NCBI GenBank assembly: GCA_015680685.1
Contig: MNCI01034145.1
Coordinates: forward strand, 78,486 to 142,485
Direction: 5' to 3'
Length of the DNA: 64,000 bases
Source: Gnetum montanum
Taxonomy: Eukaryota > Streptophyta > Gnetopsida > Gnetales > Gnetaceae
Shown one piece after another: positions 12,691 to 24,301 of the stretch. Below the pieces are notes generated by a model. It was given only the letters and a program-made list of their open reading frames with translations. It was not told the DNA's origin and made no database searches. Both the position numbers and the translations under genes were made by a program. How positions within the stretch are numbered: the stretch's first letter is position 1; the number at the start of each line of letters is the position of its first letter.

Positions 12691-15050
12691 TTTAGGACCT
12701 AACTGCCAACATTGGATGGCCTTCGAGTCTCATGACTTTGGAAGTCACATGATTAAAGATGCTCTTCAAATAGGATTTAGGTGCTCGTTGGTATCTAGTA
12801 ATACCAATGCCCAGATACCTCCAAATAGATTTAGTAGTTATAAAATGAACTAATCATGAGTATGTGTTTGCTATTGCGAATGTTGAAATGGTTGAGTTGT
12901 GTATAAAATTGTAATTAGCTATTATAAAAGGCATTTGACTAACTTTGTTAAATTTTGAGTTGTTGAAGATTCCTATTTTGTCTAATCACTTAGTCTATAC
13001 GATCCCTATAGTATGTTACTTGTAACAAATAAAATTTTGCAAAAATGTTCAAGCACAATTCTGCTAATCTACTCCTAATTTCCCCCAAAGAGAAAGTTCC
13101 ATAAGAAAACTAAAAATAGAGCAAGATTCATTGGACTTAGAAAGAAAAAGAAAAGAAAGTAGATTTTTGTGAATCTCAAATATTTAAGTAAGATAAATTA
13201 ACACAAGGAAACACTTCACAATAAAGCTATTCCAATTTAATCTCACTACGAATTGTCTAAACCCTCTGAGCTAAACAAGCAATTTCATAAAGACAATCTT
13301 ACTATACTACCAAAAATTGCTATGTAAATGACAAGGTACAATTCTCTATTTTGGCTAGTTAATAGTTGTTAAGAATTGCATTCAACAGAGCCTTCAAAAA
13401 ATTTGACAATTTCATGATTGAAATACCAATGCAATACACTTTAAAACAATGAAGCTATTTTGGTCATCTCAAAATACCAAAGATTTTCCTAGATTCTCTA
13501 TGCTCAAAACAGGCAATTTCGTTAAGACGTTACTATTAAATTGCTCTTGAGGGCTTTTCAACAACATAAGCTCTCCTACGGTAAATCTTAATAGGAGTCT
13601 AATATTGCGCAAAAATAGAGCTATGAAAGCAATCTAGGAAAATTTCCAAAATTAAATGTAACTAAAAAAAATTGGGAAGAAATGAACTCACAGGATTAAA
13701 TTGATGTCTCTAGCAAGCCATCTTACAAGTAATGTTTAATTGTCTTTTTTTTTCCAAAATATTCCTTCCCCCTTCTTATTCTACCCTTGAAGCATTTTTA
13801 TAGTAGCTTTAGATGGTTACAATAATCATGAGAATTTAAGGGAATTACAAATATCTAGGGGATTAATTTATAGCCACCCTATAAGTTATAACTTCCATAG
13901 GAAGTTATTAGGAATTTGAGCTATGGTTGTCAAGTGTTTCCTTGGCAACAAATATCATGGAGATAACCATAGGAAGTTACAAAAATAAGAGAAGTACATG
14001 CCATAGTTGGCAAGTGTCTTGTTACAAATATCAAGGAGAGATGGTTATCTATGGAAAGTTTCAATTTTCCAAAAATTAAATTTACCAAATATTTATAAAT
14101 TCTTTCTTTCTCAAACCATAAACCCTACCCTCCTTTTTACATTTAAAAGTTTGGCAAATGTAATTTTTAGAAAATATTTGTTATGGTGGCCATGTATCTT
14201 TGATGCCATGCGTATTCACATGTCCACATTTGATCTATTATCATTTTGAAAAGGTCAGAGGTCCCGTGGCCATGATGCCATGGACCACGTTGCCTTTAGC
14301 CTGCAATAAGAGGTGGTTCTACCATTTGCCTTACCTTTCTCCACATTTGTTGTTATTTCTACCCAGCAACCATAGATGCCCACAAACCCTTTGCTAGTGG
14401 AGTCTTAGAACTCTCTGGCATCCATAATCGATTTCATGCTTGAGTTTCCATCAACAACAGCGTAGGAGGAGACATGTTATTACTATCCACCCATGATGCT
14501 AGTGAATAAGCTACTTCTACGATGGTTTTGTCTATACATCTTCACTACCTTTGTGGTCATCTTCCCACTACACTTGTGCCATGTTTCATTACATCAATAG
14601 GCCTTGTATTCCACGTTTGTCTTTGGGTCCATCATGAAACATTTTCATTCAGCCATTTTGGGATACAAGTTTTAAAAGGGTTTCTTATCTGTGCCACCTT
14701 TAACATTATCATGGTAGCAATGCCTTCCAAACCCTTGTCGCGGTTTGATTGCCATAAAGGATAAAATATTTTGCATGAATCCATAGTGGTCAAAACAGAG
14801 ATTTATTATTACTTTTTTCCCTAAGGCGTTGCTTATGTTGGAATTTTTTTCTCTTCCAATTTTGTTATGATTTTATAGCTACCTCATTGATATAATTTCA
14901 TCCATTTTTCTTTTATTTTGATTCATGAATCCAGTATCAACATAGAAACTTAAGTTTTTAGAGCTTTTTCTTCTGATTTGCAAGGCCTGGGCACAATTTT
15001 AGCTGAATACTAGGCTTCTAAATATTCTATCATGATTTTGTTTTATTTTT
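12691..15050. other. Non-coding internal region of the LARD-like element
   Basis: AT-rich, with a GC-richer patch at 14200-14780 in which three frames stay open for 65-80 codons. None shows a domain or codon pattern that I recognise, and no retrotransposon enzyme motif was found on either strand. Confidence 0.45.
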
Positions 15051-15079
15051 CTTTGATCATATTAAAATGATATTTCCCT

Positions 15080-15640
15080 CAAAACTATTACACCAATTGT
15101 TCTTTATGAATACTTCAATGCAAAAGTTGGAAGTGGTGTCTATCAATTATTAAAATATGGATATATAAGGGAATCCTTGGAAGATGAACTTGATTTGAAG
15201 AAGATATTTCCATCAATTCAACATGCAATTCCATTGGCCAATGCATATTTTGCTTATTTTGAATTTTTAATAGATAAAAATTTAGGAACAAATGATGTTA
15301 ATGGATAGTGCACATCAAGAACCATAGTTTACCAATTTCTTTGCTATGATTAATGAGGATGGATCAACAACATTCTTCATTGAGATTGGATTATATTGGG
15401 TATAATGTCCGATTCTTCCAAGTTATCAAATTACTAGAGTTAATTTCTAAAGAAGAAGTAGAGAAGAATCAAGATAAAGCTTTGCCATCCCGAACAAGAC
15501 CATCTGATCATATACCACTTGTGGAAAAATTCAATTACTTCCATCAATTCATAAGGTTGATCAAGATTAGGAAGTATTTCACCCTTACTTTTATTAATAA
15601 ATCTTATTATTTTCTTCATTTTTTATTTATATTTTAAATT
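15080..15640 (+). pseudogene. Unrecognised coding-like relic near the 3' end of the LARD-like element
   Basis: Two overlapping frames read like broken protein rather than random sequence. About 15095-15307 reads EYFNAKVGSGVYQLLKYGYI onward, rich in charged and aromatic residues, to a stop. A shifted frame (15353-15637) starts MRMDQQHSSLRLDYIGY and continues with VIKLLELISKEEVEKNQDKA. I do not recognise the family. It could be a captured host gene fragment or an accessory reading frame of the element. It sits about 370 bp before the 3' LTR, where some plant retrotransposons carry extra genes. Confidence 0.3.
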
Positions 15641-16007
15641 ATAAGTAAAATATCTAAGGTAATGGAAGTCAGGAATAAAGAATTTGCACTACCTTGACTT
15701 GGATAACTAGATTCGAGTTGCACTTTGTGTAACCTTGGTTAGGACTAGGGATTGGTGGTTGGTAGATCTTTAATTCACTTCTTGTCATTATCTTAGAAGA
15801 TGAGGTAAGTATTAAGAATGTAATATTTGATTTTCCATATATTTTTCTCACATATATGTTTTTTGTATAAAAAAGCAAGAAATAATTTCAAGTTTAAAGG
15901 AGAAATCAAATTATTGGAGCATAGGATCATAAAAGATGCATTGGAGCTGGAAAAAGATAGTGAACATGAACTCATTCAAGGATGAATGAAACCTAAGTGG
16001 GGTAGAT

Positions 16008-16581
16008 TGTCACATGCCCATTCCCAAATTATGTCGTTGCATAATAATGATGGTGTTTCTTCATAATAAGTAATTATTGTTATCATAACAAAACCCAAAA
16101 GGGCAGTTGTAATTGAGACCCGAAAGGGTACATTGTAATAACAGACATGTCTCTTGAGGTAATCTTTGGGGGTTTGACCTAAGCCATTTATACCCAAGCT
16201 TAGAGGTCATGCCAGCATGGTGTAGTAGAGCCGCTACAGGCAAGTCATAGGAGCTAGGTAAAGTGGGATAGGAAATGGACTAACTATCCCTTCTGGCCTA
16301 GTTATAGGCCTAACTGTGGTGGCAGTGTTGGATTGCCTCTAAGATATAGATGTCGAAGGAAGAAAACCCCAAGGAACACTTTCATAGCATAATCCAAATA
16401 CTTTATTCTATATCAATAAAGCATTATTTTCTTTTTCTTTCTGCACTTTCTCTATTATTTCCTTTATGCATAATGTTGAATGTTACATATATTGATGTTT
16501 GGTATATTATCTTCTTACACATATTGTCTAGTATAATGTATATTTGATGTTTGCCATGAGATCTGGGAATGGGATGTCACA
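16008..16581 (+). repeat. 3' LTR of the LARD-like element
   Basis: Direct copy of 9450-10024, beginning TGTCACATGCCC and ending GGGATGTCACA. It is preceded by the purine-rich tract AAGTGGGGTAGAT. An AATAAAGCATTA signal lies near 16416. Confidence 0.88.
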
Positions 16582-16586
16582 CTAAA

Positions 16587-18417
16587 GAGGAGCTATGTTG
16601 TCTCATTCTTTCTCTCTGATGCATGCACCTAAAGGAGATCTAACTAGAATGTTGCAAGTTTGGCATCGTGAAGAAATAATAGGAAGAAAATTAAGATAGA
16701 TCTATGCTTTGATTTGAATTAAAAGGGGGTTTCTATGTATCAAAACGACAACACAAAGGGGATACAATGTATCAGCAAGGAAGAGAAGAGAAATTCAAAA
16801 AGGAACTGATAATCTCTAAGAAGAGTGACTATTCTGCAAAGAGGTTGTATCTTTGGAAAGATTTTCAAATCACCAATGTACAAGAATAGAGTTAATATAT
16901 ATATAAAGCCAATCAATTAGATTGTCGACTATCTAGTTATCCAACCAACCAATCCCTTTACGTTTAGGAGTATCCTTCTATTTATAGGTCAAAAATACCT
17001 TGTACATCACAAAGAAATGATACATTAAGATCCATAGAATCTTCTAAAAGGTTCTAGATAGGAGAAATGACATGTAGATAGTTGATGTGAAGAATGAAAT
17101 TAGACGTCAAAGGAAGAATTGGCATTGGATGTTGAAAAGAAAAATGATAGTATACATCAATAATATATTTTTGCTAGAAAAAATTTTAAGCTAGGATCAA
17201 CTCAAGAGATAATTCTAGACATCGAAACTAAGGAAGCATCCAAAAATGATGCTACATGTTACATGACATGTCCCTTGTGGTAGGCATTGAAGATATAGAT
17301 CAAAAACCACATTGCTAATAACACAAGACATTGAATATGGACTGTTGAAGATGGCTTTGAGTTAAGAGGCCATAAAATGAACCTAAAACTTTGACTCATG
17401 CAAAAAAATTCAAAGTGGACACAATAATCGCTTAATTATGTAATTCCATCAAAGTTCATGTCATCACTAATGAAGCTAGAACTTCAAGTAATAACCCTAG
17501 ATTATAAGTATCTAATCATATCTCCAGGGACTACTGGCCAATTGAGGTCCAACTTTGAAAAGACAAGTTTATAAAGGCTCATCATAAAGCTTCCAAAGAA
17601 AAAGGGGCCCCCATCCAACTAACATTACAATCAAAAAAGGAGGACACTAACTATTAATATGTTAAATCTCAATGTCAATGTTGTCCTCCCTTTAGTGGAA
17701 ACAAAGTAAACATCAATATTTACATTCAATGTTGATAAGCAACCAAGGCAAGGAGAGAGTTTTACTTAGAGCAAAGAGGACTTTAAGGCTAAGGTCTCTC
17801 AACCGATAATCTAAATAATAATAAGAAGATCCAAGAAGGAGCACAAGTCCACATAACTCTCCTAACTCTTCATCCTCATGACCATCTTCATTATCAAGCT
17901 TTAACAAGGGTAAGCGTGATTATAACTAAAGGGAAAATAATCATGGATAAGGTGGAGATGACTGAAGACTCCATTATAAGGATGGGAGAAGAGAGTGTAG
18001 ACAAGATCAAGAATAATAAGAATACCACTGAGAAAGAAGACATATTAGATAACACCATAGGAGGCATGGCCATGACAAAGGCCATGAAGAACATGATACA
18101 TATGATGAAATATTGCTTGCTACTAGAAGTATGATTAACATCTAAGAGGTAGTCTATATTCCTACCAAGCATTAAAGGGATAGCTAGATCAAGTGACTAG
18201 ACATGAACAATATCCCTATGCTCAAATGAGGCTATAATGTTAATCCTTAACATCACTCATAACTCTTCCATGATTTCGATGCCTTTCAAAACATTAAGAA
18301 TGATTAGCAAAATCTAAAACTCTTCCCTAGAACACTCATCAAAGAAGCTAAAAGTTGGTATTGGTCCTTAGAACCAAAATCTATTCAAAGATGGAGTATA
18401 ATGCTGGAGTTATTTAA
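16587..18417. other. No gene; possible internal region of a minus-strand LTR element
   Basis: No domain could be read on either strand. The LTR at 18418-19320 is oriented so that its internal region, if any, would lie here. Open frames at 17713-18172 are short, on both strands over the same bases, and look compositional. Confidence 0.35.
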
Positions 18418-19320
18418 TGATAATGATGAGTGGCGAGGTACCCCTACACCTAACCATATGAATCACAAAGCATTCACGCATGATCCAGTCGAATTTTGTG
18501 GACTTTATAGTTTTTGATGCACTAGTCTTCTAGGAAGTGAACTGTGCCTTAAGGTCATTGGTTATCTTCCCAATTACACTGGTGACGTACACTAGTATGG
18601 TTAAGTGCAATTAAGGCATTTGATTTTTATCATTTTGTATTTTCTGGTTTTGGTGTTTAAAGAGAGATAAAGTAATTAGATTAACTAATTTAATTCATCT
18701 AATTAACTAGTATCTAACTAGTCCTAACATAAGCTTCTAGTCCTACTCTCTGCACACATCCTGAACCCACATATCCATTGCTAAGTTACCAAGTGCTATG
18801 CTACTAGGCATACCAAGTAATAACGCTACTAGGATGACCAAGTGAATACGTGTTACACTCAAAGTGGTCATACTTATGTGTTTAATCTATCTGGCTTATC
18901 TTACTTAATTACTTTATTAACTTTATTACTAGAAAAAATTTAATAAATAAATAATTGAAAATATTAAATGCATCAATGAAACATTTAAGCTATCCAAAAT
19001 GCTGCAAGGTTTATCACAAAGTTCATCTTTATTGTCATACACATTGTTGTGCTCAGGTACAACAATGCTCGAATAAAGATCCATACACTCAATGGCTTCT
19101 ACTATAGGCACTTGGGAAAAATATTCTAACTTTCAAATGGACAAACTGTAAGAGCTTTACTACTACTATGAAAAATTGATGCCATAAATGTGGTTGGTGA
19201 GCTTGTATTTATAGACTAGAATGACGGGGCCATGTTGATGCAATAGACTGTGTCGATGGGGCCTAGTTGACACGACAGATCGAAACTCATTAAATAAGTA
19301 CTAAACATACTCTAAATTGT
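18418..19320 (-). repeat. LTR of a gypsy-like family (copy 1, reversed)
   Basis: Read on the minus strand it has a TATA box (complement of 19206-19214) and then phrases found again in the LTR at 62530-63493: GAAAGTTAGAATATTTT, CAAGTGCCT, GGATCTTTATTCGAG, and the end phrase GTGTAGGGGTACCTCG followed by CTCATCATT. The inner boundary is set by that end phrase at 18418; the outer boundary is approximate. It is either a solo LTR or the 5' LTR of a minus-strand element whose primer site is no longer recognisable. Confidence 0.75.
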
Positions 19321-22117
19321 CCAACTTGAGAAAGTGAATCCAAGGATGGAGACAAAGTAATCATAAATCCCTTGATGCAGCCTTGAGCAGGTACTATTCT
19401 CTACTTCATAGATGCTCAAGCCATGGCTTCTTGCAAAGGAAACATCTATGCCACATCATAGATAGGCTTCAGAATAAAACTAGAAAAACTTTTGGGGTCT
19501 ACACCCAAGGGAGACTATTAGAAATGAGAGCCCATCAAATAAAAAGCCTTATTGACTATGTAGTGAAGGAAGAAGGAGAGTTAAAGAAAAGTGGGAGTGT
19601 AGAGAAGTCTCTAACGTTAAGACTAAGCTTGCAAAGATGTTCATCTAGACAAACACTGAGGTAAACAAAAAATGGATATAGTGATGCTATGGAATGAACC
19701 ACAAGAAGTATGGTGTCCTCACCAAGGCAAAAAGAGTCTACCTTAGGATTATGACCCACCATTTGAACCCAATGGTATGGCCAAGCAAAGTCACCTTTTT
19801 CTCTACCTAAGCATGCATTGCTCCAAGTGAAAAAGTCCCAATCAACCTATCCCAATTAATACTTCTTGAGATTGAGAAGTGATTCAAGGAAAATGAGAAG
19901 GACTGGAAGACACTCTTCTTTTCATACTTTACAAAAATTTATGTAAGAGGGAAGGGCTAGCTTGCAATGCCAATGACGTACTTCATAGGGATCTTGTCCC
20001 ATCATGGTAGGCGATGATGAAGGAAAAGACATCTACAAAGTTCTAGAAGAAAGCACCACCATCACCAACACCTGTACGTGAAACATTTAGAGTTGAAGAG
20101 CATCTAAGGTGACTTACGGAGTAGTAGAAATAATAAACATCTGAAAGTTATGATAAGTCATTTTCCTATTGTCCAATGATGAGTCATTTAAATGAGGTTG
20201 CTAGAACCATAAACTAGCCATTAGACAATCTAGGCAACCTATTCTTCTCATAACAAGTCAAGGTGACTGTTTGTGCTAACCCTACCATAGGAGAAGTTGT
20301 GATATCCCTGCCATCTATGCAACTTCTTGAAATCTTAGGTAATACCACAATCCTTTGTGTGTGTCTGGAAGAAGGAGAAGATGTTGCAATCTCAATCATG
20401 TTGCACAATGGCTAGGAAACAAAAGGTGAGGTGATCATAGATTTAATTGGAAAGGCTCTAAGGATTCTTGTAGTACCAATATCTAATATTACTATCATGG
20501 TAGACATTCAAGTATTTGTAGGAACTGAGTGTAGGGGAATGACCACTACATAGTACAAGGACATGTTAGAATGATTAGTGGGAGTCAAATAACTAATTTT
20601 AGAAATATTCAATATTTGAAAATATATTTCAATCATCTAGTTAAAATTTTTGGAAACAGGGGACAAACTCTTAGTCGAAGAAGCATAGCTTTAGGAGGCT
20701 ACCACCATCAATAAATGGTTGGTAGTAGAAGTTGTTAAACTCATAGCCCTCTTGGCAAATCCAACCATCATCCAACTAGAATGACAAGGAATGAAGCTTT
20801 TTAGAAGCTTTAGGAGTAATAGCACCTTGTTAAGGAGGAAAAGGAAAGGCCATCTAGGATACAAATGCAATGTCGCAAACCATCAATAATGATCTCATCT
20901 AGGTGTGATGTGATAACAAAATTTACACCAAGGAAAAGTAGTGCCTACTTTAAGTTAGAAAAACAAAAAGAATAGATGGAGAAATACCTTAAGTAGAGTA
21001 AGAATAACTCATCATAGTGAACCAAGATGTTAGGATATTGTCTACTTAAAACAGGAATATGCTAATTGAGGAAGTGTGTGCTATTCGTCAAAAGGTAGTA
21101 ATTGAGATTGTTCCTTAGAATAATGAAACCTTGAAATACAAAAAAGTAAAAAATCACTATAGGAACCAAGTCAACATGCTCAAGGAGATTAATGAGAGGA
21201 AATCAAACTGGTGAATGCAAAGATGAACAATACTCTCTAGCAACTTCAACAACATGGTGATACATGGTAACCCATCTTTGATGGGCTAAACATATATAAT
21301 CAAGCAAAGATCTACATGAAGGAGCTTTAAATCAAGGATATTACCGAATATATGAAGTTGATCAATCTCTGAGATGCAAATTTAGTGATGTTAACTATAG
21401 GGTGGCCAAGATCAGAATTAGAGAAGTAGGCTCCTACCTCTTTATATGAGATGGAGTTCAAGCACCACAAGAAAACTAAGAAAAATCTAGAAATAGCTAA
21501 TGTGAAGCTTAAGGTTCTCGTGTCTAAGTTTGAAGATCAATGATCGATCATCGAGAATTTGGTAAAGAAAATGACAAACTACCAGGAGTTGCAAAACACT
21601 ATGTAAGAATTCGACATTGAACGCAAGTAATTTGTAGCTTGGTTCATCAATGTCAAGAGGCTATTCCTTTCTTTGTCTTGCCTATGGGACATGCCTACAC
21701 CATTAAATCTAGGTAATGCTGCATGGACTATTAACAATCCTTAGAGCATGAAAGAGAAGATGAAGGTATTGTTGGATGCCTTTTGGATGACAGAAGAAGA
21801 AGCAACAAGGAAATCAAGATCATCAATAGAACCAAGGTGTGATGAACATCCACTAAAATCATAGGAGCCTCCACCTCCTAACACCACTTAAAGCATCATC
21901 ATTGGCTCACTTTTTGCACATAGCATGTAGTCTAGTTTTTGTTAAGTATATAATTTTGTAAAGCTTCATTGTAAGTATGCAAATGATTTTGTTGTAATGT
22001 GGCACTCACATCTTGTTAAGTTTGTAATAAGTAGTTCCATACTCCTCCAAATTTTGTAAATAACTTAATCCCACCTTTGTTCACTCAAGGACGAGTTTTT
22101 AGTCAATTGTGGAGGTA
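19321..22117 (+). pseudogene. Degenerate internal region of a gypsy-like element
   Basis: This stretch runs into the purine tract and LTR start at 22106-22118, so it is the 3' internal part of a plus-strand LTR element. It is purine-rich with broken reading frames. Around 19740-19990 a frame reads WPSKVTFFS..ACIAPSEKVPINLSQLILLEIE, then NEKDWKTLFFSYFTKIYV. This resembles the N-terminal plant transposon-protein region found in some large gypsy-type elements, but that is from memory and weak. Just before the LTR is a CAAGGACGAGTTTTT phrase, commonly seen at the 3' end of such plant elements. No polymerase motif was found and the 5' LTR is missing. Confidence 0.45.
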
Positions 22118-22960
22118 TGATAAAACTTAAGTTAGTTGACTCTATCTATGCATATGCGTTGACACAACCTCATTGACACATCCAATGATGCATTGACATT
22201 GTCTTGTATTTTATCTATATAAATGTGCACATCCTACATTTATGACACCTTTAGTTAGCAGCATAGCCAAACTCTTGCAATTTATTTCATAAAGGTTATA
22301 ATTTTCTCCTCTAAGTTCCCTTAGTGTGGATTGAACAAATTGTACATAGTTTTATTTGAGTGCACTATGTACTTGGACACATATGCAAGATAGTAACAAA
22401 AGTAACATTGATTTTCTCCATTGTAGCATTCAGAGTAGCACCTAATTTACCTTCTTGCACTTTACTTTCCATGCCCTCTACTTTCATGCAATTTAGGAAT
22501 TAACTATTTTATTCTATAATAACGCTTGATTGCGATCACTTAGAGCATAACGTATTAACATTTGGTAATCCCAATAGTGAACACTTGGTATGCCTAGTAG
22601 TGAACACTTAGTAACCCAACAATATTAGTATAGGTTTAAGATGTGTACAAAAAGTAGAAATGAATATTCAATACTTAGGTTAGCTTAAATTTCTTTTCTA
22701 CACATAGATAATTAGTTTAATATTTAAATATTTTAAATATTTTAACATTTTTAATAATAATAAAATCATCATACATCTTAATCACACTTAATTATACTAC
22801 TTGAACCAACACAAGTTGTGATTAGGAAGACAATAATCAATGATCTCATGCATAGTTATCTACAACATCTTACTAGCCCAATCCATGAAATTTGGCTAGA
22901 TTGTGTGTGAACCCTTGTGATCTGTATGGTTGGGTGTAGGGTATCATTTGGAGTGCATCA
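22118..22960 (+). repeat. LTR of the same gypsy-like family (copy 2, plus)
   Basis: It is preceded by the purine tract ATTGTGGAGGTA (22106-22117) and starts TGATAAAAC. A TATA box (CTATATAAAT) lies at 22215-22224. It shares TTTGGTAATCC and ACACTTGGTA phrases and the end phrase GGTTGGGTGTAGGGTA with the copies at 18418 and 62530, and ends GTGCATCA. By position it is a 3' LTR. Confidence 0.75.
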
Positions 22961-23220
22961 AGACCTTACTTAATATCTATATTTTTGGCCTTGGATGTCT
23001 ATATTTGGGATGGTGATTGATCCATAGTAACCTCCATATTTTTGGCTTGGTGAAGGTGGGCAGGTGGTTCTATCCATATTTAGTATTGGTTTCCAAGTGG
23101 ATGGGTGGTTTTGTCCATATTTAAGATGGGGATTGTGACATATAGCCAATAGGAAACATTCAGAGAACTTAAGTAAAACTTTTATCACTTAGTAACACCT
23201 AATCAAATTGAACCTATAGC

Positions 23221-23300
23221 TAATGAGGTGTTAGCCTAGTGGTATGAGTTTTGGCTTGGTAACCCTAGGTCATAGGTTTGATTCTACTAGGCAGAACTAA
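23221..23300 (+). repeat. tRNA-derived SINE, family A, copy 1
   Basis: AATGAGGTGTTAGCCTAGTG has a polymerase III A-box-like core. About 35 bp later GGTTTGATTCTAC fits a B box. The same head recurs at 53350 (reversed) and 55668. Confidence 0.65.
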
Positions 23301-23545
23301 GTTATAAACTTCTATAAATTTTGAGATCTACCTATATTTCAATTATTTTAGGTTCCAGCAACCATATAACTTGAAGTCTCCAAGTTAAATCTTACTAGTT
23401 ATAAACTTCTAATAACTTAAAGTTTCCAATTCAAATCTTACTAGTTATAAACTTCTATAAATCTTGTAGTGTACCTATGTTTCAATTATTTTAGGTTCCA
23501 ACAACCCCATAACTTAAAGTCTCAAAGTCAAATCTTACTAACACC
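23301..23545 (+). repeat. Duplicated SINE tail, about 146 bp period
   Basis: GTTATAAACTTCTATAAAT, TTTCAATTATTTTAGGTTCC and AACTT(G/A)AAGTCTC each occur twice, the second set about 146 bp after the first. The tail of the SINE at 23221 appears to have been duplicated, or two SINEs were inserted back to back with loss of one head. Confidence 0.6.
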
Positions 23546-24239
23546 TTTACCTTTTATTGCTTTTAAACATAGGGCTAAAGAATCCCTTGTTAACATAAAA
23601 TTTAAATCACGTTAAATTAAAGTTGCTTGACGAAATCTTGAATTGACATGCAAGGCTATAGTTCCAACTTAATTTCTTTATGTCAATGTAATAGTGACAT
23701 AAATGACTGTGACTACGCATAAATATGGTCCATGTTTTCAATTGATCCTTGGTGGAAGGTAGATTTTTGTTCCTCCCCTCTGTAATTGGGTGTTTGAAAA
23801 GGCGTGTCCGTATGAAACATTCCTAGCTCATTTAAGTGGCCCCTCTCGTTATCTATTTCTAGTCGCACTTGTATTTGACACTCCTTTTTTATTAATAAAA
23901 TTCATTTTTCGGGTCGGACAGCTCCCGCTAAATATGGTGCATGGAACAATTAGGCAATCCACAATTTTGGTGAACCTTATTTTTGTCGCTTTGTTCACCA
24001 AACCGGAGTTTGCATGACAGCATATCATCACAACGTTTGTTGGTTAGCTGATGCAGAGATCGCACGATGCATGCTTCATAAAAAAGTCATTTTGCCGTTA
24101 AGTATATGTAGACCAAGAGTAGGTTGCAGACCAAACCAGATCAGATCAGTGCTCAGAATAAGGTTTGTGTTCGGTTAGTTACCAATAATCATCAGACAGG
24201 CCTGAATGCCTTCTCAGCAGCAAAAAGAACGAAAAATTG
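23546..24239. other. Upstream region of the WAT1-related gene
   Basis: No transposon or second gene was recognised. Composition becomes less AT-rich from about 23700, as expected near a host gene. A 75-codon frame at 23790-24017 overlaps an opposite-strand frame and has no supporting motif. This stretch probably holds the promoter and upstream regulatory sequence. Confidence 0.4.
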
Positions 24240-24301
24240 TAGGTCTGATTGGTATTCAGAGATTTATATAGATTGAATCTCTGATACTGTAGACAAAGAG
24301 G
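24240..24301 (+). promoter_or_regulatory. Possible core promoter of the WAT1-related gene
   Basis: A TATA-like box, TTTATATA at 24263-24270, lies 31 bp before the first ATG. If it is used, the transcription start would fall only a few bases upstream of 24302 and the 5' leader would be nearly absent, which would favour the second ATG at 24311. Otherwise the true start lies further upstream and this box is incidental. No other element was recognised. Confidence 0.3.

Larger units (their letters stand above)
9450..16581 (+). mobile_element. Non-autonomous LTR retrotransposon (LARD-like)
   Basis: A 7.1 kb element bounded by two directly repeated LTRs (9450-10024 and 16008-16581). Each starts TG and ends CA. 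The 5 bp outside the ends are CTAAG (9445-9449) and CTAAA (16582-16586), a target duplication with one mismatch. A Met-tRNA-type primer binding site follows the left LTR, and a purine-rich tract (AAGTGGGGTAGAT) precedes the right one. The 6 kb between has no recognisable gag, protease, integrase or reverse transcriptase, which is how large retrotransposon derivatives are defined; they depend on proteins from autonomous relatives. Inside are a 44 bp minisatellite, an approximately 0.4 kb direct duplication and a coding-like relic near the 3' end. The two LTRs differ at about 30 of the first 200 bases by eye, so the insertion is old. Confidence 0.85.

Noticed and set aside
14007-14764. Three consecutive open frames of 65-80 codons
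   Set aside because: They are in different frames with no conserved motif or splice logic and lie inside the LARD.
17713-18172. Possible small gene
   Set aside because: Frames are open on both strands over the same bases, which is a composition effect.
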